From: Symsagittifera roscoffensis
Lineage: Eukaryota; Xenacoelomorpha; Acoela; Convolutidae
Direction: 5' to 3'
DNA length: 64,000 nt
Assembly: GCF_963678635.1 (NCBI RefSeq)
Contig: NC_087066.1
Coordinates: forward strand, 50,835,581-50,899,580
Below the pieces are notes generated by a model. It ran no database searches, had not been told where the DNA came from, and saw nothing but the letters and a program-made list of their open reading frames with translations. Within the stretch, counting starts at the first letter, position 1; every line of letters begins with the position of its first letter. Of the stretch, positions 1-13,499 are shown in pieces. Position numbers and translations under genes: made by a program.

Positions 1-686
1 AGGCTCGTCATACAACCAAAATCTTTGCGACAACGCTGATAGCGTCAACCACTGTCAAAATCAGTTTATAGGATTTGATAAGAAAATTACACCAAAAATT
101 ACGAATAAGACTCGCACGCAAAACCACATCAACAAAATAAACTTCTCAACAAATTGCTGCGCCGAACGCTTAAGAGCTCAAATATTCTAGATCAGGGGAT
201 AAATATACTGAATTATGATCAGGGGCGGATTTAGGACGGGGGCGGACGCCCCATCCCTCAGGGATTCGACCCCCTGCCGACCCAAAGGGCCCAACCTTTG
301 AACTATATTGAGTTACCCATTTTTGGTGGCGGAACCCTTTGGCGCCAATATATACTAATTTTGAGGAGGTAGTGCGCCGAAAAAATGCGATTTTTGGTCA
401 AAATTTTCCAAAAAGTGCCTAAAAACGCCTTTTTGGGCCTGTTTTTCAAAATTTGACCAAAACGGGTCTTTACAGTGATTTGGGAGAACTCAGAAAATTA
501 ATTTGGTCGACCTAAAAAAAGGTCGACGTAATTTTCAATATTTTTTTGCAAACCAATCCTCGAGAAAATCCTAGATCCGCCCCTGCTTCGTATCGTCAAA
601 TCTGCTAGAAATTTTAGAATCTTCATATTGCAGTGGTTGGCTTAAAAGTTTTTTGAAATACTTACTTTTTAATTTTGAAAACTTGC

Positions 687-840
687 CTGAAAGAAATGTT
701 TTAGTTTGCAGAAGAGTGCGCCCAGTCCCCACCCGTAGTTAAGAAGGAGGTACATGTTGGCGGGGATGTTGACCAGCATGTGGAGCAGATCGGCAGACGC
801 CAGACTAGCCACCAAAGTGGTCGCTTTACTCTTCCAAATA
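687..840 (-). CDS. GPCR exon D (TM2, extracellular loop 1, start of TM3)
   Basis: Internal coding exon of 154 nt. It reads through the class A TM2 signature (SLASADLL, the LAxAD motif with D2.50), then an extracellular loop 1 with W-x-x-G (YGWGLG), then the TM3 cysteine (LFCKL, C3.25). The acceptor is TTTGTTTAG ending at 841. The first base completes a Ser codon begun by the last two bases of the exon at 47955-48091, so the two join in frame. The donor is CAG|GCAAGT, the usual consensus of a GC-AG intron. The in-frame alternative GTAAGT, about 25 nt downstream, lies after a stop. The remaining helices must lie left of the window. A peptide or amine-type receptor is likely; the ligand cannot be inferred. 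Confidence 0.85.
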
Positions 841-885
841 CTAAACAAAGAAAATGAATTTGTCAATCATTTTGGAACAAACAAA

Positions 886-1020
886 AAGAATTCGTTGACT
901 TTTTTCACTCTGAATCAGTGCTAGTTCAGCGAAGAATGTTTAGATTGGTGAATTTTGAAGGAGTTGTAAACTTTCTATTGTAATTTCAATCCAACCGCTT
1001 TTTTTCCGTTATTAAATTTT
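886..1020 (+). repeat. Single arm of the 2262-2613 foldback
   Basis: AATTCGTTGACTTTTTTCAC, CTGAATCAGTGCTAGTTCAG and the following 90 bases match one arm of the palindrome at 2262-2613. Only one arm is present here. Confidence 0.6.
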
Positions 1021-1479
1021 GTCAATCATTTTGGAACTAACAAAAAGAAGTATTTAAGGTCTTAAGTTAAGGTCTTAAGTTATATAATTTTTTTGAAGCA
1101 TAAGGAACTCTCTAAGACTTGATTGGAGTCTAAAATTCATTTTAAGAATTGGAGCAAAAAGAACTCTCTCGGGTCTAAAATTGATTAATAAAAAAGAAAC
1201 AAAGAGATGACTTGAAGGTCTTTAGTTCATCAACAAGTTAGGCAACAAACTATATTTGTTTTCGATACATGATCATTATTAAGTCTTTAACAGGTAAAAA
1301 CATGAAAATAAATAATATTGACGCTGAAAATATACATAAGTCTTATGATTACTTGCCAGACAGTCCAATATTATACTCACAACACCTTATGGACAAAATG
1401 CAACAAGGATAGCTGGTTACTGTGCAAGTAACACAGAATGTTCCGACCACAATCTTAAGAAATACAAAAATGTTTTCTC

Positions 1480-1875
1480 AAATTGGTGTCGTTTTTTTTC
1501 TGTATGTTGTGATAAAAAAAAATCTGAAAACAGTTTTGAAGAAAAATGACAAAAAAACGCGGAAATTTTTTGCGGAAAATTGTTTAAATTTTCAAGTTTT
1601 TGATTCCCAAAATTGCGCTAAAAACTCCAGAAACCACTTTTACCTGAGTAAAACTAAGCGTTCACTGCTTAAATTAAGCTTAAACAAACTATTGCAATTA
1701 GTAACTATCTTACTAATTAGCTCGAAATTAGACCAAAAATTAAAATTTTCAAAACGGTTTTTCTCGACACTGAAAGTTTTTAATTTCGTTCGAATCACGA
1801 TGTGAAAGGGCTTTAATATGATATATCACTCAACCTTGTCCAATGATTATTTGTGGTAGCTGATTTTGCGTGGAA
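1480..1875 (+). repeat. Diverged repeat B, copy 1
   Basis: Matches 3480-3985 in order. Shared segments include GTTTTTTTT-TGTGATAAAA at the start, the ACCTNAGTAAAACTAAG region, GTTCGAAT-ACGAT and a better preserved end (ATGATATATCACTCAAC, CGATGATTATTTGTGGTA-like). The open stretch on the plus strand here is not conserved in the other copy, so it is not a gene. Confidence 0.6.
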
Positions 1876-2046
1876 AAAAAACTAAAACACACCCGAATCC
1901 GAAGTGTTGAAACAAAAAACTTTTCAACTTTTCAAGGGTTGAAACAAAAAAGTTTGCCTGCAAAAAATTTGTTTGAGCAAACAAGTGTTTTTCCTGCAAA
2001 AAACAATTTGTTTTTATTTTTGGAAAAAAAAACTTTCTATCTAAGT

Positions 2047-2103
2047 GAAAAAAGCTTATCATACAATTTTCTTCAAATAAATTTATATGATAAGTTTTTT
2101 TCT
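2047..2103. repeat. Short inverted repeat with the GCTTATCATACAATTT motif
   Basis: GAAAAAAGCTTATCATACAA and its near complement TATATGATAAGTTTTTTTC flank about 17 bases. The motif is the same as in the 50-51.6 kb minisatellite family. Confidence 0.5.
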
Positions 2104-2261
2104 TTACACTAAATGCATGGAATTAAACAGTTTGCATTTTTTTGGCTAAAATTGTTTGACAAGCCTATTCTGTGTATAGATATCAAACCGAGAGTATTCA
2201 AACGAACTCATAAAGACCGTCAGAAAAACTACAAACTCAAAAATAAGCTAATTTTGAGTTT

Positions 2262-2613
2262 GTAGTCAAAGATATTTTAAAACCTAATTTTGCTGTTAGT
2301 GTAGATGTTGAAAAATCATCGCTAATTCGTTGGTTTTTTTCACTCTGAATCAGTGCTAGTTCAGCAAAGAGTGTTTAGATAGATGAATTTTGAAAACTGT
2401 AAATTCAATCCAGCCGCATTTTAATCCTTTATTAAAAAGCGCTTGGATCGAATTTACAATGGAAGCTTACAACTTCTCCATTCTTCACGAATTTAAACAT
2501 TCTGTGCTGAACTAGCACTGATTCAGAGCAAAAAAAATCAACGAGTTAGCGATGATTTTTTCAATTTCTACCTTAACAGCGAACATCAATTTCAAAATAG
2601 CTTTGATTTACCA
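2262..2613. repeat. Foldback element (about 350 bp palindrome)
   Basis: Arms about 2262-2430 and 2450-2613 are inverted copies. Inner markers are CTGAATCAGTGCTAGTTCAG (left) and its complement near 2500-2520; outer markers are ATCATCGCTAA (2316) and TTAGCGATGAT (2546). A separate 14-bp hairpin, CTACAAACTCAAAA with its complement, abuts the left end (2229-2265). No ORF. Likely a nonautonomous DNA transposon. Confidence 0.7.
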
Positions 2614-3479
2614 AAGAATTCGTGATGAGATCACCAACGGAAGAAAAACTTCGAAGTGATTCGTAAAGCTTGGGTTTGAAGGGATTGCAGATAGTTTTGG
2701 GCTCGCGCCGCAAAAAAAAGTACCATAGTAGAAAACATTTACTAAATGTATTGAACTGTCAATATAACAGAGAAACACTGAGTCGTCGATAAAACAGCAA
2801 TAATTTATTGCTTACAAAATGTGTTATTTTCAGAGCTAAAACATTGCAAATTTATCGCTGATCCAGTTAAAACCAACAATTAGCAATTGTTCCTGGAAAA
2901 ATCCGGGCGAATCTGGTTTTGACGAAACAAAATTCAAAAAATCTATTGTATTCTTTTGTAATTGCTTATCGAAAATACAATGAATTACAAAATCTTAAAA
3001 TCTTAGCTCTGTAAACTTATATTTTGTATTTTCTCAACACGTGGCATCGTTAAATTGAAAATTATTTTTGGCTTGTTTTGAAAACTGTTGCTTTCATCTC
3101 AGTTTTTCTCTGAGTTTTGTTCTTTAGTAAATTATTCAAAACGTTAGCTCATGTTCAATTGCTGCTGGTGTCACATGAAAGTTTTCACGCAAAAATTTTG
3201 ATCTTGGGTTGCAGAAAAGACTTCAAAAAATTTGAAGCAATAGTCCACAAAAGAACTTCTACAAAATAACTCAGTTTAGAGTGTAGGAGTAAACGCCCCA
3301 TCTAAGTTTAAGCTCAAGTAATTGGGTATAACGGAAAATTATGTAGTACATAAGTTCACTCAAACCGATTAATTATCAATAAAAAGTTTATATACACAAA
3401 AATAGCTGGTTTTTGTGTAAGTAGCATGGTCTTGTACAGTCTTATATCATAGTCTTATAAAAATACAACAAAATTTTTT

Positions 3480-3985
3480 CACATTATCTCGTTTTTTTTT
3501 TCGGCGTGATGTGATAAAAGTAGCAAAGCAAAAAAACTGGGAAATTGTTATAATCGACAGCCATACTAAAATAAGCAATATGAAAAACAATATTTTTAAA
3601 AAAATTACTAGAAAAACGAAAAAATAATCAAAAAAAAAGTTTTTTTTTCAAATTTTTTTTTGCAATTTTTTGAAAATTTGAAAACTTTGATTCCAAAGAG
3701 GCGCTAAATTACTCATGGTACCTTAAGGTTACCCAAGTAAAAACTAAGTTTTTCTTACATTCTAAATTAAGCTATTGTAAGCTCTTAAGCAATTTAAAAA
3801 AGACTGCTCGCTCGCTTTGTTTCTCGAAATAAGATGAGAAGTCCAAAATTTCAAACTATTTTTCTATTTTTCAATTTTTTGGAATTTTTTAACGTGGTTC
3901 GAATAACGATTAAAAGGGTTTTTGATATGATATATAACTAAACTTAGTCCGATGATTATTTGTGGTACCTAATTTTGAGTGGAAT
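3480..3985 (+). repeat. Diverged repeat B, copy 2
   Basis: Second copy of the unit at 1480-1875, same orientation, with extra A/T runs near 3590-3670. The end with GATGATTATTTGTGGTACC followed by TAATTTTGAGTGGAA is the best preserved part. Confidence 0.6.
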
Positions 3986-6100
3986 ACAAAAAAATCGAAA
4001 CACAACCGAAAAAAAGTTCCTCCCCATTATTCCAATGGTCGGTTTAAAAAATCAAGACAGACCCAAACACAAAAATCCTTTCATTTTCAATGGTCGGAAC
4101 AAAAAATATAAAATTGATTATTAATGTGAGATATATCAGGAGACTACAATTTCTTGTATAATTGGATGTAGTTCTTTCCAATCCAAAAAACTTTAACTTT
4201 TGAAACTGATCATGAAAAGATATTCGAATAAAAACTTTTTTTGCAGCAAAACATTGCATAAATGCATATAATATTGCTGTTAATAACAAAACCCTCAAAC
4301 TTGAAATCTCTTGTCACATTTTAGCTCCTCTTAAAACAAAATTTTACTACGAAAAAGAGTTTTGTCATCATAGATTTTTGTCGTCAAACTAAAACATTAT
4401 ACTCAAATGTGGCGAAAAAAAAACTTAATTGAGATAAAATAAAAAACCTTGAAAGGATTTGAAATCCGATAAAATAGTTTTCCTTTGTTCTAGATGCGAA
4501 AGCGCCTAGAAAAAGTATGAAATTTAAGCAACTTAGGTATAAGGTTGCAGAGAATTTGAGCAGATAACAGGAATATAATTGATTATTTACCTAATTTTAT
4601 TATTTTTAAAGTTACACTTTTTTTGCTGTAATAGTCAGATTTGCCATTTTTTGAACGGCCGAACAGGTTGAACTCTTTTTTTTTCTGTCTGTTTTGTCTG
4701 CTGTCTGCACTGTGAAAATCTGGGCCATGAAAAAACAGCTCACAAATTATTTGTGATAACATAATTCATTGATCTACTTTTTGAATTCATTTTAACTTCT
4801 AACATTGTTTTGAAGTTCACTAACCTTTTTAACGTCAAAAACTGTTAAAAATCCAAATAAAAGGAAAAAATCTTACCCCCAAGAGCAATTTAAGGTAAAT
4901 TAATTACTTCTTCCCTTGTCGGCCTCTGTCTGATAATTTGTGATGATTTCATACTGCTATTTCAAAAACTTATTGTGATTGATCATTGATCGACTTTGTT
5001 TTCAAGCTCATCTTCTTATTAACCGACTGGGACCTGCAGTTTCCCATAGCAGTGGCCAAAAGTTTTCCTACCTGTTAATTACATTAGAAACACGCATTAA
5101 TCACAACCCTTTTTGCTATCTACAAAACAATCTAGCCCTAACGATAGCGCCTGACCCTAACTGACATCGATACTGAGGTGAAAAAAGTTCTTATTTTCAC
5201 TAACTGTCCTAAAAATTGCTATCTCTTCTTTTCAAACGCAGATATTGTTAAGTAAACATTTTGTAATTTTAAAGAAATTATGTTGCTAGCAAAATAAAAG
5301 TTTTTTATTTAGCAACAAGAATCTTACAAGAAAAGCCTGGCCATCGACTATTAGCTTCATATCAAGGTCAACCTTTCTGACAAAAAAAATGAAACATTGA
5401 AAGTTATGGATGCTTAATTGTATTTTACAGACAAGCTTTCGCTCTCTCTAACTTATAATTTATAATAAAAGAAAGAAATTAGCTTGTGTGTGTATGTGTG
5501 TGTGTTTATCTGTGACTGAACTTGTTTGAGGATAATAATCGCACGACCATAAAACTTCACATGTATGTGCTTATGAATGCAAGAAGTTCTAAGGACTATT
5601 TGGTTTTCCCGACTTCCTTTAAAAAAGGCATCAAAAGGGAGGAAATTGTAGTTATGTGACTTCTTCGTATTGTTTTAAAGTTCATGTATTCATTAATGTT
5701 TAGAATAGAAAGCGTGCGTCTTTTTGAACACATTGATTCACATCTAGTTTCAAATGAAGCTTCTTGTATTCAATGTTACAGAAACTTCCACTCAATGTGA
5801 TTTACGAGATGAAGTACCAAAGTAAGCCAACAAAAAGTTGTATCAGCAAAACTTTCCGAAATATGGACTGCTCCGATCCATTAACATCTGTCTCTGAGTT
5901 TCGTCTATCCTTCATTTATATCAGCCAAAAGACTGTAACGGAAGATATAACCCTTTTTTGACGCAAAACTATAAAAACACGAAGAAAAATTCGGTCATTG
6001 CTCGTTGAAATTGCAAAATGCAACTTCTCTGTCCCGTGACTGTAGCTGCAACTAAAAATCACAATTATTTGAACAAAGTACGAAAGAACCGAAGAGCTCG
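3986..6100. other. Intronic stretch with a TG microsatellite
   Basis: No gene seen. A short TG-rich microsatellite is at about 5486-5509. Other sequence is AT-rich and unstructured. Several short ORFs are chance. Confidence 0.6.
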
Positions 6101-6114
6101 ATTAAATTAAACGA

Positions 6115-7100
6115 GACTGCTCGTATCAGGGCGAAGCCCTGGATGTTGCGACTGCATTTTAAGATCTGTTGAGCAGTAATAGCATGAAAAAATTAAATGT
6201 AAAAAAAAATTAAATGAAATATTTTGTGAAAATCATCCCCCCATACGCCATATAAAGTACGAAATGATAAATTTTGCTCTTAGTAACAAATCAATTATGG
6301 GAATTAGGCTTCCTTCAACCAATTTGTAACGATTTCGAAGACAGATTAAATCGCCACTTACGTGTTAATTGCGCGAATTATATCGCGCGTTAATTGTCCC
6401 AAATTTTCTTCAAACCCCCATAACTCTACAAAAAACGATCACAGGTAAAATATCTTTTGAAAATTAAGCTCAGGACAACAATAATTTTTGAATGATATCA
6501 AAAAAATTCTGTCAAAAAATGCTAATTAAAAAGTCGAATTTTGTCTGAAGAAAAAAACCCACCCAAGCACAAATATTCCGTTACGTTCGTTACGAAAGTC
6601 CTTTGAACCAGTTTGGAACGATTTTTAAGACGGATTAATTCTCCGCTTACGCGTTAATAGCGCTAAATATATCGCGCGATAATTGTCCCAAATTGGCCAA
6701 AATGGCAATCTTTAAACCCCCATAACTTTACAAAAAATGATCACAGGTGAAATAAATTTTCAAATTTGAGCTCAAGACAACAATACCTTTTGAATGATAT
6801 AAAAAAATTCCGTCAAAAATGACTAGTTAAAATGTCGAAATTTGTCTGAAGAAAAAAAACCCACCCCGAGCACAAATATTCCGTTACTTTCGTAGCTAGC
6901 CTATATTCAACTTGGAACGATTTTGTTGTGCGGGATAATTCGCCACGCATATCGCGTTACACTCTCAGCATTATGAATAAAAACTTCAAAGCGCGCATAA
7001 TTTAGACCAGAACATGGCAATTTTCAAACCTCCTGAACTTTACAAAAAATCATCGGAGGTCAAAGATCTTTTCACATTTGAACTCAGGAAGTCAACATAT
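6115..7100 (-). repeat. Repeat A copy 1, with internal tandem units
   Basis: Hairpin end CAGGGC-GAA-GCCCTG at 6127-6141, followed by the body of repeat A in minus orientation. The inner body is present three times in a row (about 6303-6602, 6603-6900 and a diverged 6901-7100). Each unit has an AACGATTT...GACGGATTAA part, a GCGC/ATATAT/GCGC palindromic part, TTAATTGTCCCAAAT, and an end CACCCCGAGCACAAATATTCCGTTAC. About 290 bp per unit. Confidence 0.75.
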
Positions 7101-10079
7101 TAAATGGGGTTTTTATTCTGTTTTTATAATCTTTTACGACAGCTAATCTTAAAGATGGCTATCTTTTTTTTCAGTTTTTTGGCCCACTACAATTTTTTGA
7201 TAAGGAATTTATTACCGCAAACGCTACTATTGAAATACAAAAAAAATTTGCTGTTAGAAAATTTAGCCAAGACGGGTAGCTGGTTGGATGTAACATACAA
7301 TGATTGAAGTGAAGAAAGAAAAATTTACGAGATTAAGTTATCTGGACTATAAGCCACACCGAGCACAAATGTTTTTTCTCCGAGCTCAAAAAATAAGGAC
7401 TGCTCCTAGAAGGACAAATTCTTGAAAATTTTGCCCGTTTTATGAAAAGACCAAATTTTGTTTGAAGCATTAAGATAAAAATCTAAAATAAGAAAGAAAA
7501 AAATTGATAATTTCTTCATTTTTATTTTTAAAATCTTAATCTTACGCGCAAGTAAGTTTTGATTGAGTTTGGGTCTAGTGATCTAGTAATGCAATAATTG
7601 AATCAACTAGCTAACTTCTATTTAAAAATAAAATTCGTAGTCGGGGGGGGGGGGGGGTTGTATCCCTGCAAACTGTACACATGTTAAAAGAAATTTGAAA
7701 AATTCGAGATAATTAGTTATCCTGATTTCGCCAAACTGGCAATTTTCTAACGCACACATCTTCAATCTATCATTTTAACTCAGAAATCAGGGCATCATTA
7801 CTTTAAGACAGTAGTTAAGTTACTGAAATGTATAACTTCAAATTTCAAAAATTGTAGGTAAAAAACCGGCTCTTCCTCAATATGGACTCCTCAGCAAATA
7901 AAAACTACATTTAAAAAATTTTTGTAGGAACAAGCCAAAAAAGCAATTAAGCTTTACATGTCGCGTTTTTTTCCACTTTTCCCCATCAATTTGAGGTTCA
8001 GTTTTGAAAAACTATTTAAAAGCTTTCAGAATGAAATGAAATTTTGCAAGCAAATGAACAAATTTTTTTCTTCCAACCCGCGTCACAATTATGAAAGTGA
8101 AAAAAGAAACGTTTGCAATGTAATAGGGGAAAGAAAAAAAACCGAACTCCATAATTTTTGTCAAAAATTTTATTTGAGATCCAGGAAAGGATCTGCAGTA
8201 AATGAGCGCCAGGACGACGGGAAATGATTTACAGGAAATGTGCGGCAGACAAGAAGGCTCGCTCCCGGCAACTTAAATTCCATTTGAACTGTTCCCAAAG
8301 TAATCATGAAGAAGTTTTAGTCACCCGGAAGTGCGGAAAGCTAGCTTTGGTTTTTAAGTTCATGTCACTATAAAGGAAAGCGTTTTTATTTGATTATGAG
8401 GGTTTTATAATGTATTTCCTTATTTGCAAATGGGGAAAAATTGACATCCGTTCAACATTTTCATGAAACAGTCATAGCCAAAATTAAAACAGGAAGTGGC
8501 GAAAGAATTCTTATGGTTCGTAAGTTGACAGCACCATATAAACGAAAGAACTAATTAAACGTATTTTTTATTCATCATAGAGACATCTTGCCAATTTCGC
8601 ATTCTTTGAGTTATCGTATTTACTCGTTTGCTTTCTTGTATCAGTTCCTCTTAAATTAACACCCGATTTGTCTGCCCGGGCTGACGAAAATTGCTAGTAA
8701 TCCAACACTCATACAGTTTACAATACATTTATTGGGCTCTTTTTCCTTTCTCCAATCTCACATAAGCATTATTTTTTAAGCGTAAGGATGCATTCTCTTA
8801 GGATAACCATGTATGTTTGTAATGGCCTAATGAGTAATGAGCCTTTTTTGTAACAACCGGACAATATGAACAAAAAAAAACGTTTAATTTCGCAGGTGAG
8901 GGGAGGGGAGGGGCAGGGGGGCAGTAGGTGAAAAAAAAATCATCTGGGAGATGAAATGTCAATTGCATGTCGATTACCCTGGCTGCTAAATGTGTACAGT
9001 AGCATAAAACTATTATGTAGTTATGTCAACAAGCAAGCCTCGAATTGGCAGAATTTGACTCATAGAGCAGCAGATAGAGCAGAAATCAGAAATACAAAAA
9101 GACATCAATTCGCGACTCTTTCAGTCTACTATTTAGCTTCCTCAAAGAGCTCTGCTCGTTTTCCCATGTGAATTTTTCTGTCGAAAAGCGATAAAAAACA
9201 ATAACTTTTTGTGGGTATTTTTACTTAATTCGCCCAAATTTTTTAAGTTGGCAATTTTGTAAGATTCAATGTATAAATGCAGAGAACAAAACACTGATCG
9301 CAAGGGGTAAAAATCGGCAGTTTTGAAATCAATTCTAATAGTTTACCAACAGTTCTCTACTTTTGGCCGATTCTGCTTATTTACAAGTCGACATAACATT
9401 TTGAGACGGTGCTGAATTTTGATTGGTTTATTTTAGCCAAGCAAGCAGTAGAAAAATAGTTTCAGTTCAGAAACATTGATTTTTGGGAGGAATAAAAAAC
9501 CCTTTTTGTAATAAGCGCAAGGTACATGAAAATGTTCATAGAGCAGAAAAAAGCAGATTTTTTTTATAAAGCAGCAGAGTTTGTCCTTGTACAGCAGCAG
9601 AACTCCGTGCGGCCTCACTCAGCAAGTAAAAAATCTCTTCTTTTCCCCCGATCGTAACTTACGCGTGATTTTTAAAAAGAAGAAAAGCCTGGATTACAAG
9701 ACCAAACTGGGAACTAAATAGACGCACAATTTTGTGTCTGTATGTTCCTGGATTCCAGAGACAAGTCAAACGATCAGGCACGATCAAATGAAGCAAAAAA
9801 ATCTATGATTAAAAAGAGCATTCTTAATGCGGAATTCAATTACAATAAATAAAACACTATTTGGCATAGTAAAATGGTACCAAATTGGAAATTTTTGACT
9901 GACTTGGCTATGTTATGGACAGTTTTATTGAAATTGAAAATTTCGTTTTGTTTTTGGAAAGTGTTTGCTTCAAAACCAAATTAAATTTGCGACAAAACTG
10001 ATTTTGTTAAGGTATTTTGAAGTTATATTCGTTGCACACTTTTCCTGGGGGTAGCATTCGAGTTGTATGATTACAATTT
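7101..10079. other. Intronic stretch, no gene seen
   Basis: AT-rich sequence with a run of 15 G at 7643-7657 and a GGGAGGGGAGGGGCAGGGGGG purine block near 8899-8920. The weak open frames at 7958-8227 and 8956-9171 show no recognisable protein. Confidence 0.5.
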
Positions 10080-10399
10080 TTTTTGGTTTTTGTGTTTCAA
10101 CTATTTATGTTTCAAATGAAAATTAAAATATTTCAAAAAATAACAATTTCGAGAAAATCCGCTTTGAACTTTTTGGTTTTTTGTCTAAATTCGATAACCA
10201 AATAATTCACCAAAAAAAGTTATGATAACTTGTTAAATTTATCATCTAGGCTACGAAATTTTAGTTTTTTCAATTGATAAACTAATTTTGAAAGCTATCG
10301 TTGAAACGTATTTGGCAAGAATTTTTAATTTAAAAACATGTGCAAAAAATAGAAAAAATTTGAAACTTTCAAAAAAATTTTCTCCATTGTTTGTTTTTT

Positions 10400-10640
10400 A
10401 TCTTTTTATTGAACAACTGTTGTCACTTATGCCTAATTTACTAGCTTTTTACGCGTGCGTATACCTTTCTCATCATATCACGTACAAAAAACGGCACTTA
10501 CACTTATGCGAACAACTTAAGGTTTGAAAAACAATTATTATTTATTTCTTATGAATATGGTTGGAACAATTTGTGCAACTTGCACAGCAACAGGCTATCC
10601 TTGTTTGATCTTGTGCTCATCTTGTTGTTTCTTTTTTGTG
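10400..10640 (+). repeat. Diverged repeat C, copy 1
   Basis: Matches 11150-11330 in order: TTTACGCGTGCGTATACC, TCATCATATCACGTACAAAA, TGAATATGGTTGGAACA and GGCTATCCTTGTTTGATC. Each has a matching, diverged counterpart in the second copy. Confidence 0.5.
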
Positions 10641-11149
10641 TTTGGCTGTATATTTCGACTTTGTGCTCGGCTCGTTTTGACTGACTCGTTAGTAAATCCA
10701 GTTTTTGAGATCAAACAAAGGGCGTTCTCAATCAGTCATTTTTGATTAAGTCTGAAATGTGAACAATTAACTTTGTCAAAAATTAAGTCGCTTCCAAAAA
10801 TCATTTTGAGTTTTTAAATATCTTTTGCCAAAAAAGTAGTTGTCAAAACAATTCTGGCTATTAAAATTCATAGAATTCCCTAATCACTGATAAAAATTTT
10901 AAATCGTCAATGTCAAGTTTTTCCTCATACAAAATGTGTATGAGTTTTTTTCCATCGAATTTTTAAAAATTTTCCAAGTTTTGCTCTATATTTTACTATG
11001 TTCAAAAGCACAACGATCCGGAACCTTTCCCTACTGAAATTGATTTAAAAAAACCCTGCTGAAATAGTAATTTGTCCTAGGATTTTTACCACGAAAACCG
11101 TTACTTCGTATGTAAAATTAGAAATGTTTTTTTTTTTAAAATAACTTTT

Positions 11150-11330
11150 ATATCATTTTGATTGTACGACTTTTAGCGCGTTTGCATACTTCTACCATCA
11201 CAAGACGTGCAAAAAAAGACCTTAAGTAAAAAAATATTTTTTCTTCTGAGAATGTGGTCAGAACATTCTGTGCTACTAGGAGAGCAGTCGGCTATCCTTG
11301 TTGTATTCTGTATTTAGTTCTACGGTTCTG
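11150..11330 (+). repeat. Diverged repeat C, copy 2
   Basis: Counterpart of 10400-10640, same orientation (TTTAGCGCGTTTGCATACTT, CATCACAAGACGTGCAAAAA, GGTCAGAACATTCTG, GGCTATCCTTGTTG). The TCAGAACATTC part recalls the TCGGAACATTC end of repeat A. Confidence 0.5.
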
Positions 11331-13480
11331 TTCGTACAATTCCAAAGAAAGAATCGTAATACTTCACGCCAGAGGTTCGAAATTTGAGATTTCACAATAT
11401 AGTTAGCACACAATAGTTATTTACCGGCAAGTTTCTGAACAAAAAATAAGATAAATTTCAAACACATCCTTGTCACGACGCAATGATTTGAGCTTCTGTC
11501 CTTTGTGTTTGATAGTTGGCAGCAACTTAAGAAAGGTATGTTTTTCAAGTAGAAAAAATAACTGAAAAAAAACTATTTTACAGGCGTTGAATTATAATCA
11601 AAAATACCGAGGGCTTTGCCTGATACAATGAGCCATTAACCCGTTTTAAAACAAAAAAATATGCACCGTTTTTGTGTATTGGCCAAATGCAAAAAAAAAT
11701 CTGTGATTATATTTTGCTTTCCATTTTACCGTTTTTTTCCAAATTGTTTTCCACAAAATAAGTTTTTTCTTTACATTTATATAAAAAATTGGCAAACTAA
11801 TTGAAGTTTATGCAATTGTTTCTGTTGCAATGTTTAAAAGATAAAAACAACTGGTCAGTATCAATAGTAAGATCTTCATTATGTTTTGTGAGTTTTCGAA
11901 GTATGATTTCAATTAGATAAAAGCGTTGGTTCAAAAAAGCACAAGTTTCTATCTCAAATTATAATGCCACAAATTCCTTTTTGTTGGGGGGCACAAACCA
12001 AAAAATTCAAACAGCACCCATAAAAAGTTACTAACTGCTTACATTTTGAAGCAAAAACATTTTGAAACTTACCAAGTATTATTTATGGTACACAAGGAAG
12101 TTTGAAAAAATGCAAGCAAAAACAATATTTTTAAGAAAAACGTGGGCGAGCTTTTTTTATTTGCTTTTATGGTTTTGAAAATGCACTGTAAACTAACTAA
12201 CTGGACTTCAAAGTAGCACGGTGACATTCAAATTAATTATTAAAGGAAAATTTTCATTTAAAAGACTTGAAAAAATTTAGATAAAATGATGTTTTTTTTG
12301 TATTATTTTTTGTATATTTGCGTGAAAAGATACGTACCGTAACAATTTTGTATAAAATGTTTCAAAAATATGCAGGCAAAAATTCAAAGTTGAATGGTCA
12401 AAAGTATGACTTTCAGAGAAAAAGAACTGAAAAAAAGCATGCGTATTAATGTGACTTCTTTCGCTTAAACTAAAAACTTCGTGTTATTAACTAATGCGGC
12501 TAAAAATTGTGTTAAACTAAAGATACGAATACTTAGTGGCATGATTTCTTCTCAAAATTTTTTTTTAATTGATGATAATTCTAAAAAAAATTCTGGAGAA
12601 AAAAATCAGACCATGCACATATACATTGCTTCAATTTCATCAAAATCAAAATTTCCGTAAAAAATAAAAGTCAATAGCCCTCAAAAAATTATCAATTTTG
12701 AAATTTTTCCAACATCATGGATATCAAAAAATTGTATGAAAAGAGTCTTTGAAAATATGAATTTTGTTTATATGGCATTTTTGCACCAATCACTGATTGG
12801 AGAAAACACATTTCTACAGAGGTCAACAGTGATAATTTTGACGCTTTGATTTCCTGTGCACACTGTTTTGAAACCAGGTTAGATGTTCTAGTTAACGAGG
12901 CAAATGAAAGCCGAAGTTCCATGAAAACTGTCTGTGACAATTTTGAATTAGTTTCCGTCATTCCATTTTTATCATTGAAAAATAATTCCCATTTTTATCA
13001 TTGAAAAATTTAGACGCGACGAGATAAGATCCTGCGTCCCTTTTAAAGCCGAAATTGAACGGTTGGCTAGACCAGATACGCTCAAAAGTGCGCTTGAGAA
13101 CAAGCGGTTTGAAAATTTGTTGAGCGTTTTTTTAAAATAAAATGTTGAAGGTATTTTATGTTTCCTTTTCACAAAACTAATTCAAAATGGGCCACAAACT
13201 GGACGTAATGAAAAGCACTTAGAGCACCACTAATTGTATCAATATAATTTGTTGAACCTAACAGACCCCGGAGCCCAAGTTTCTGCAATTCATTACGTAA
13301 GCTGAGCTCAAGCATCCACTCAAATGGCTTTTAAATTGTCAGCTAATTCCATCTATGGCTGCTTGTCTTGAAAAGAAAATGAATATAAATAAAAGAAAGG
13401 CCGTGAAAATGATTGAGCACACTCATAATGGTTAGAAAAAAGGCCTGACATCCGTACAAACAAATGCTTATCTTATACTA
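11331..13480. other. Intronic stretch, no gene seen
   Basis: A/T-rich. A small direct duplication, TTCCCATTTTTATCATTGAA-like, is near 12960-13005. The minus-strand open frames at 12692-13172 are not convincing. Confidence 0.5.
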
Positions 13481-13499
13481 AGGTACGCATATCACAATC

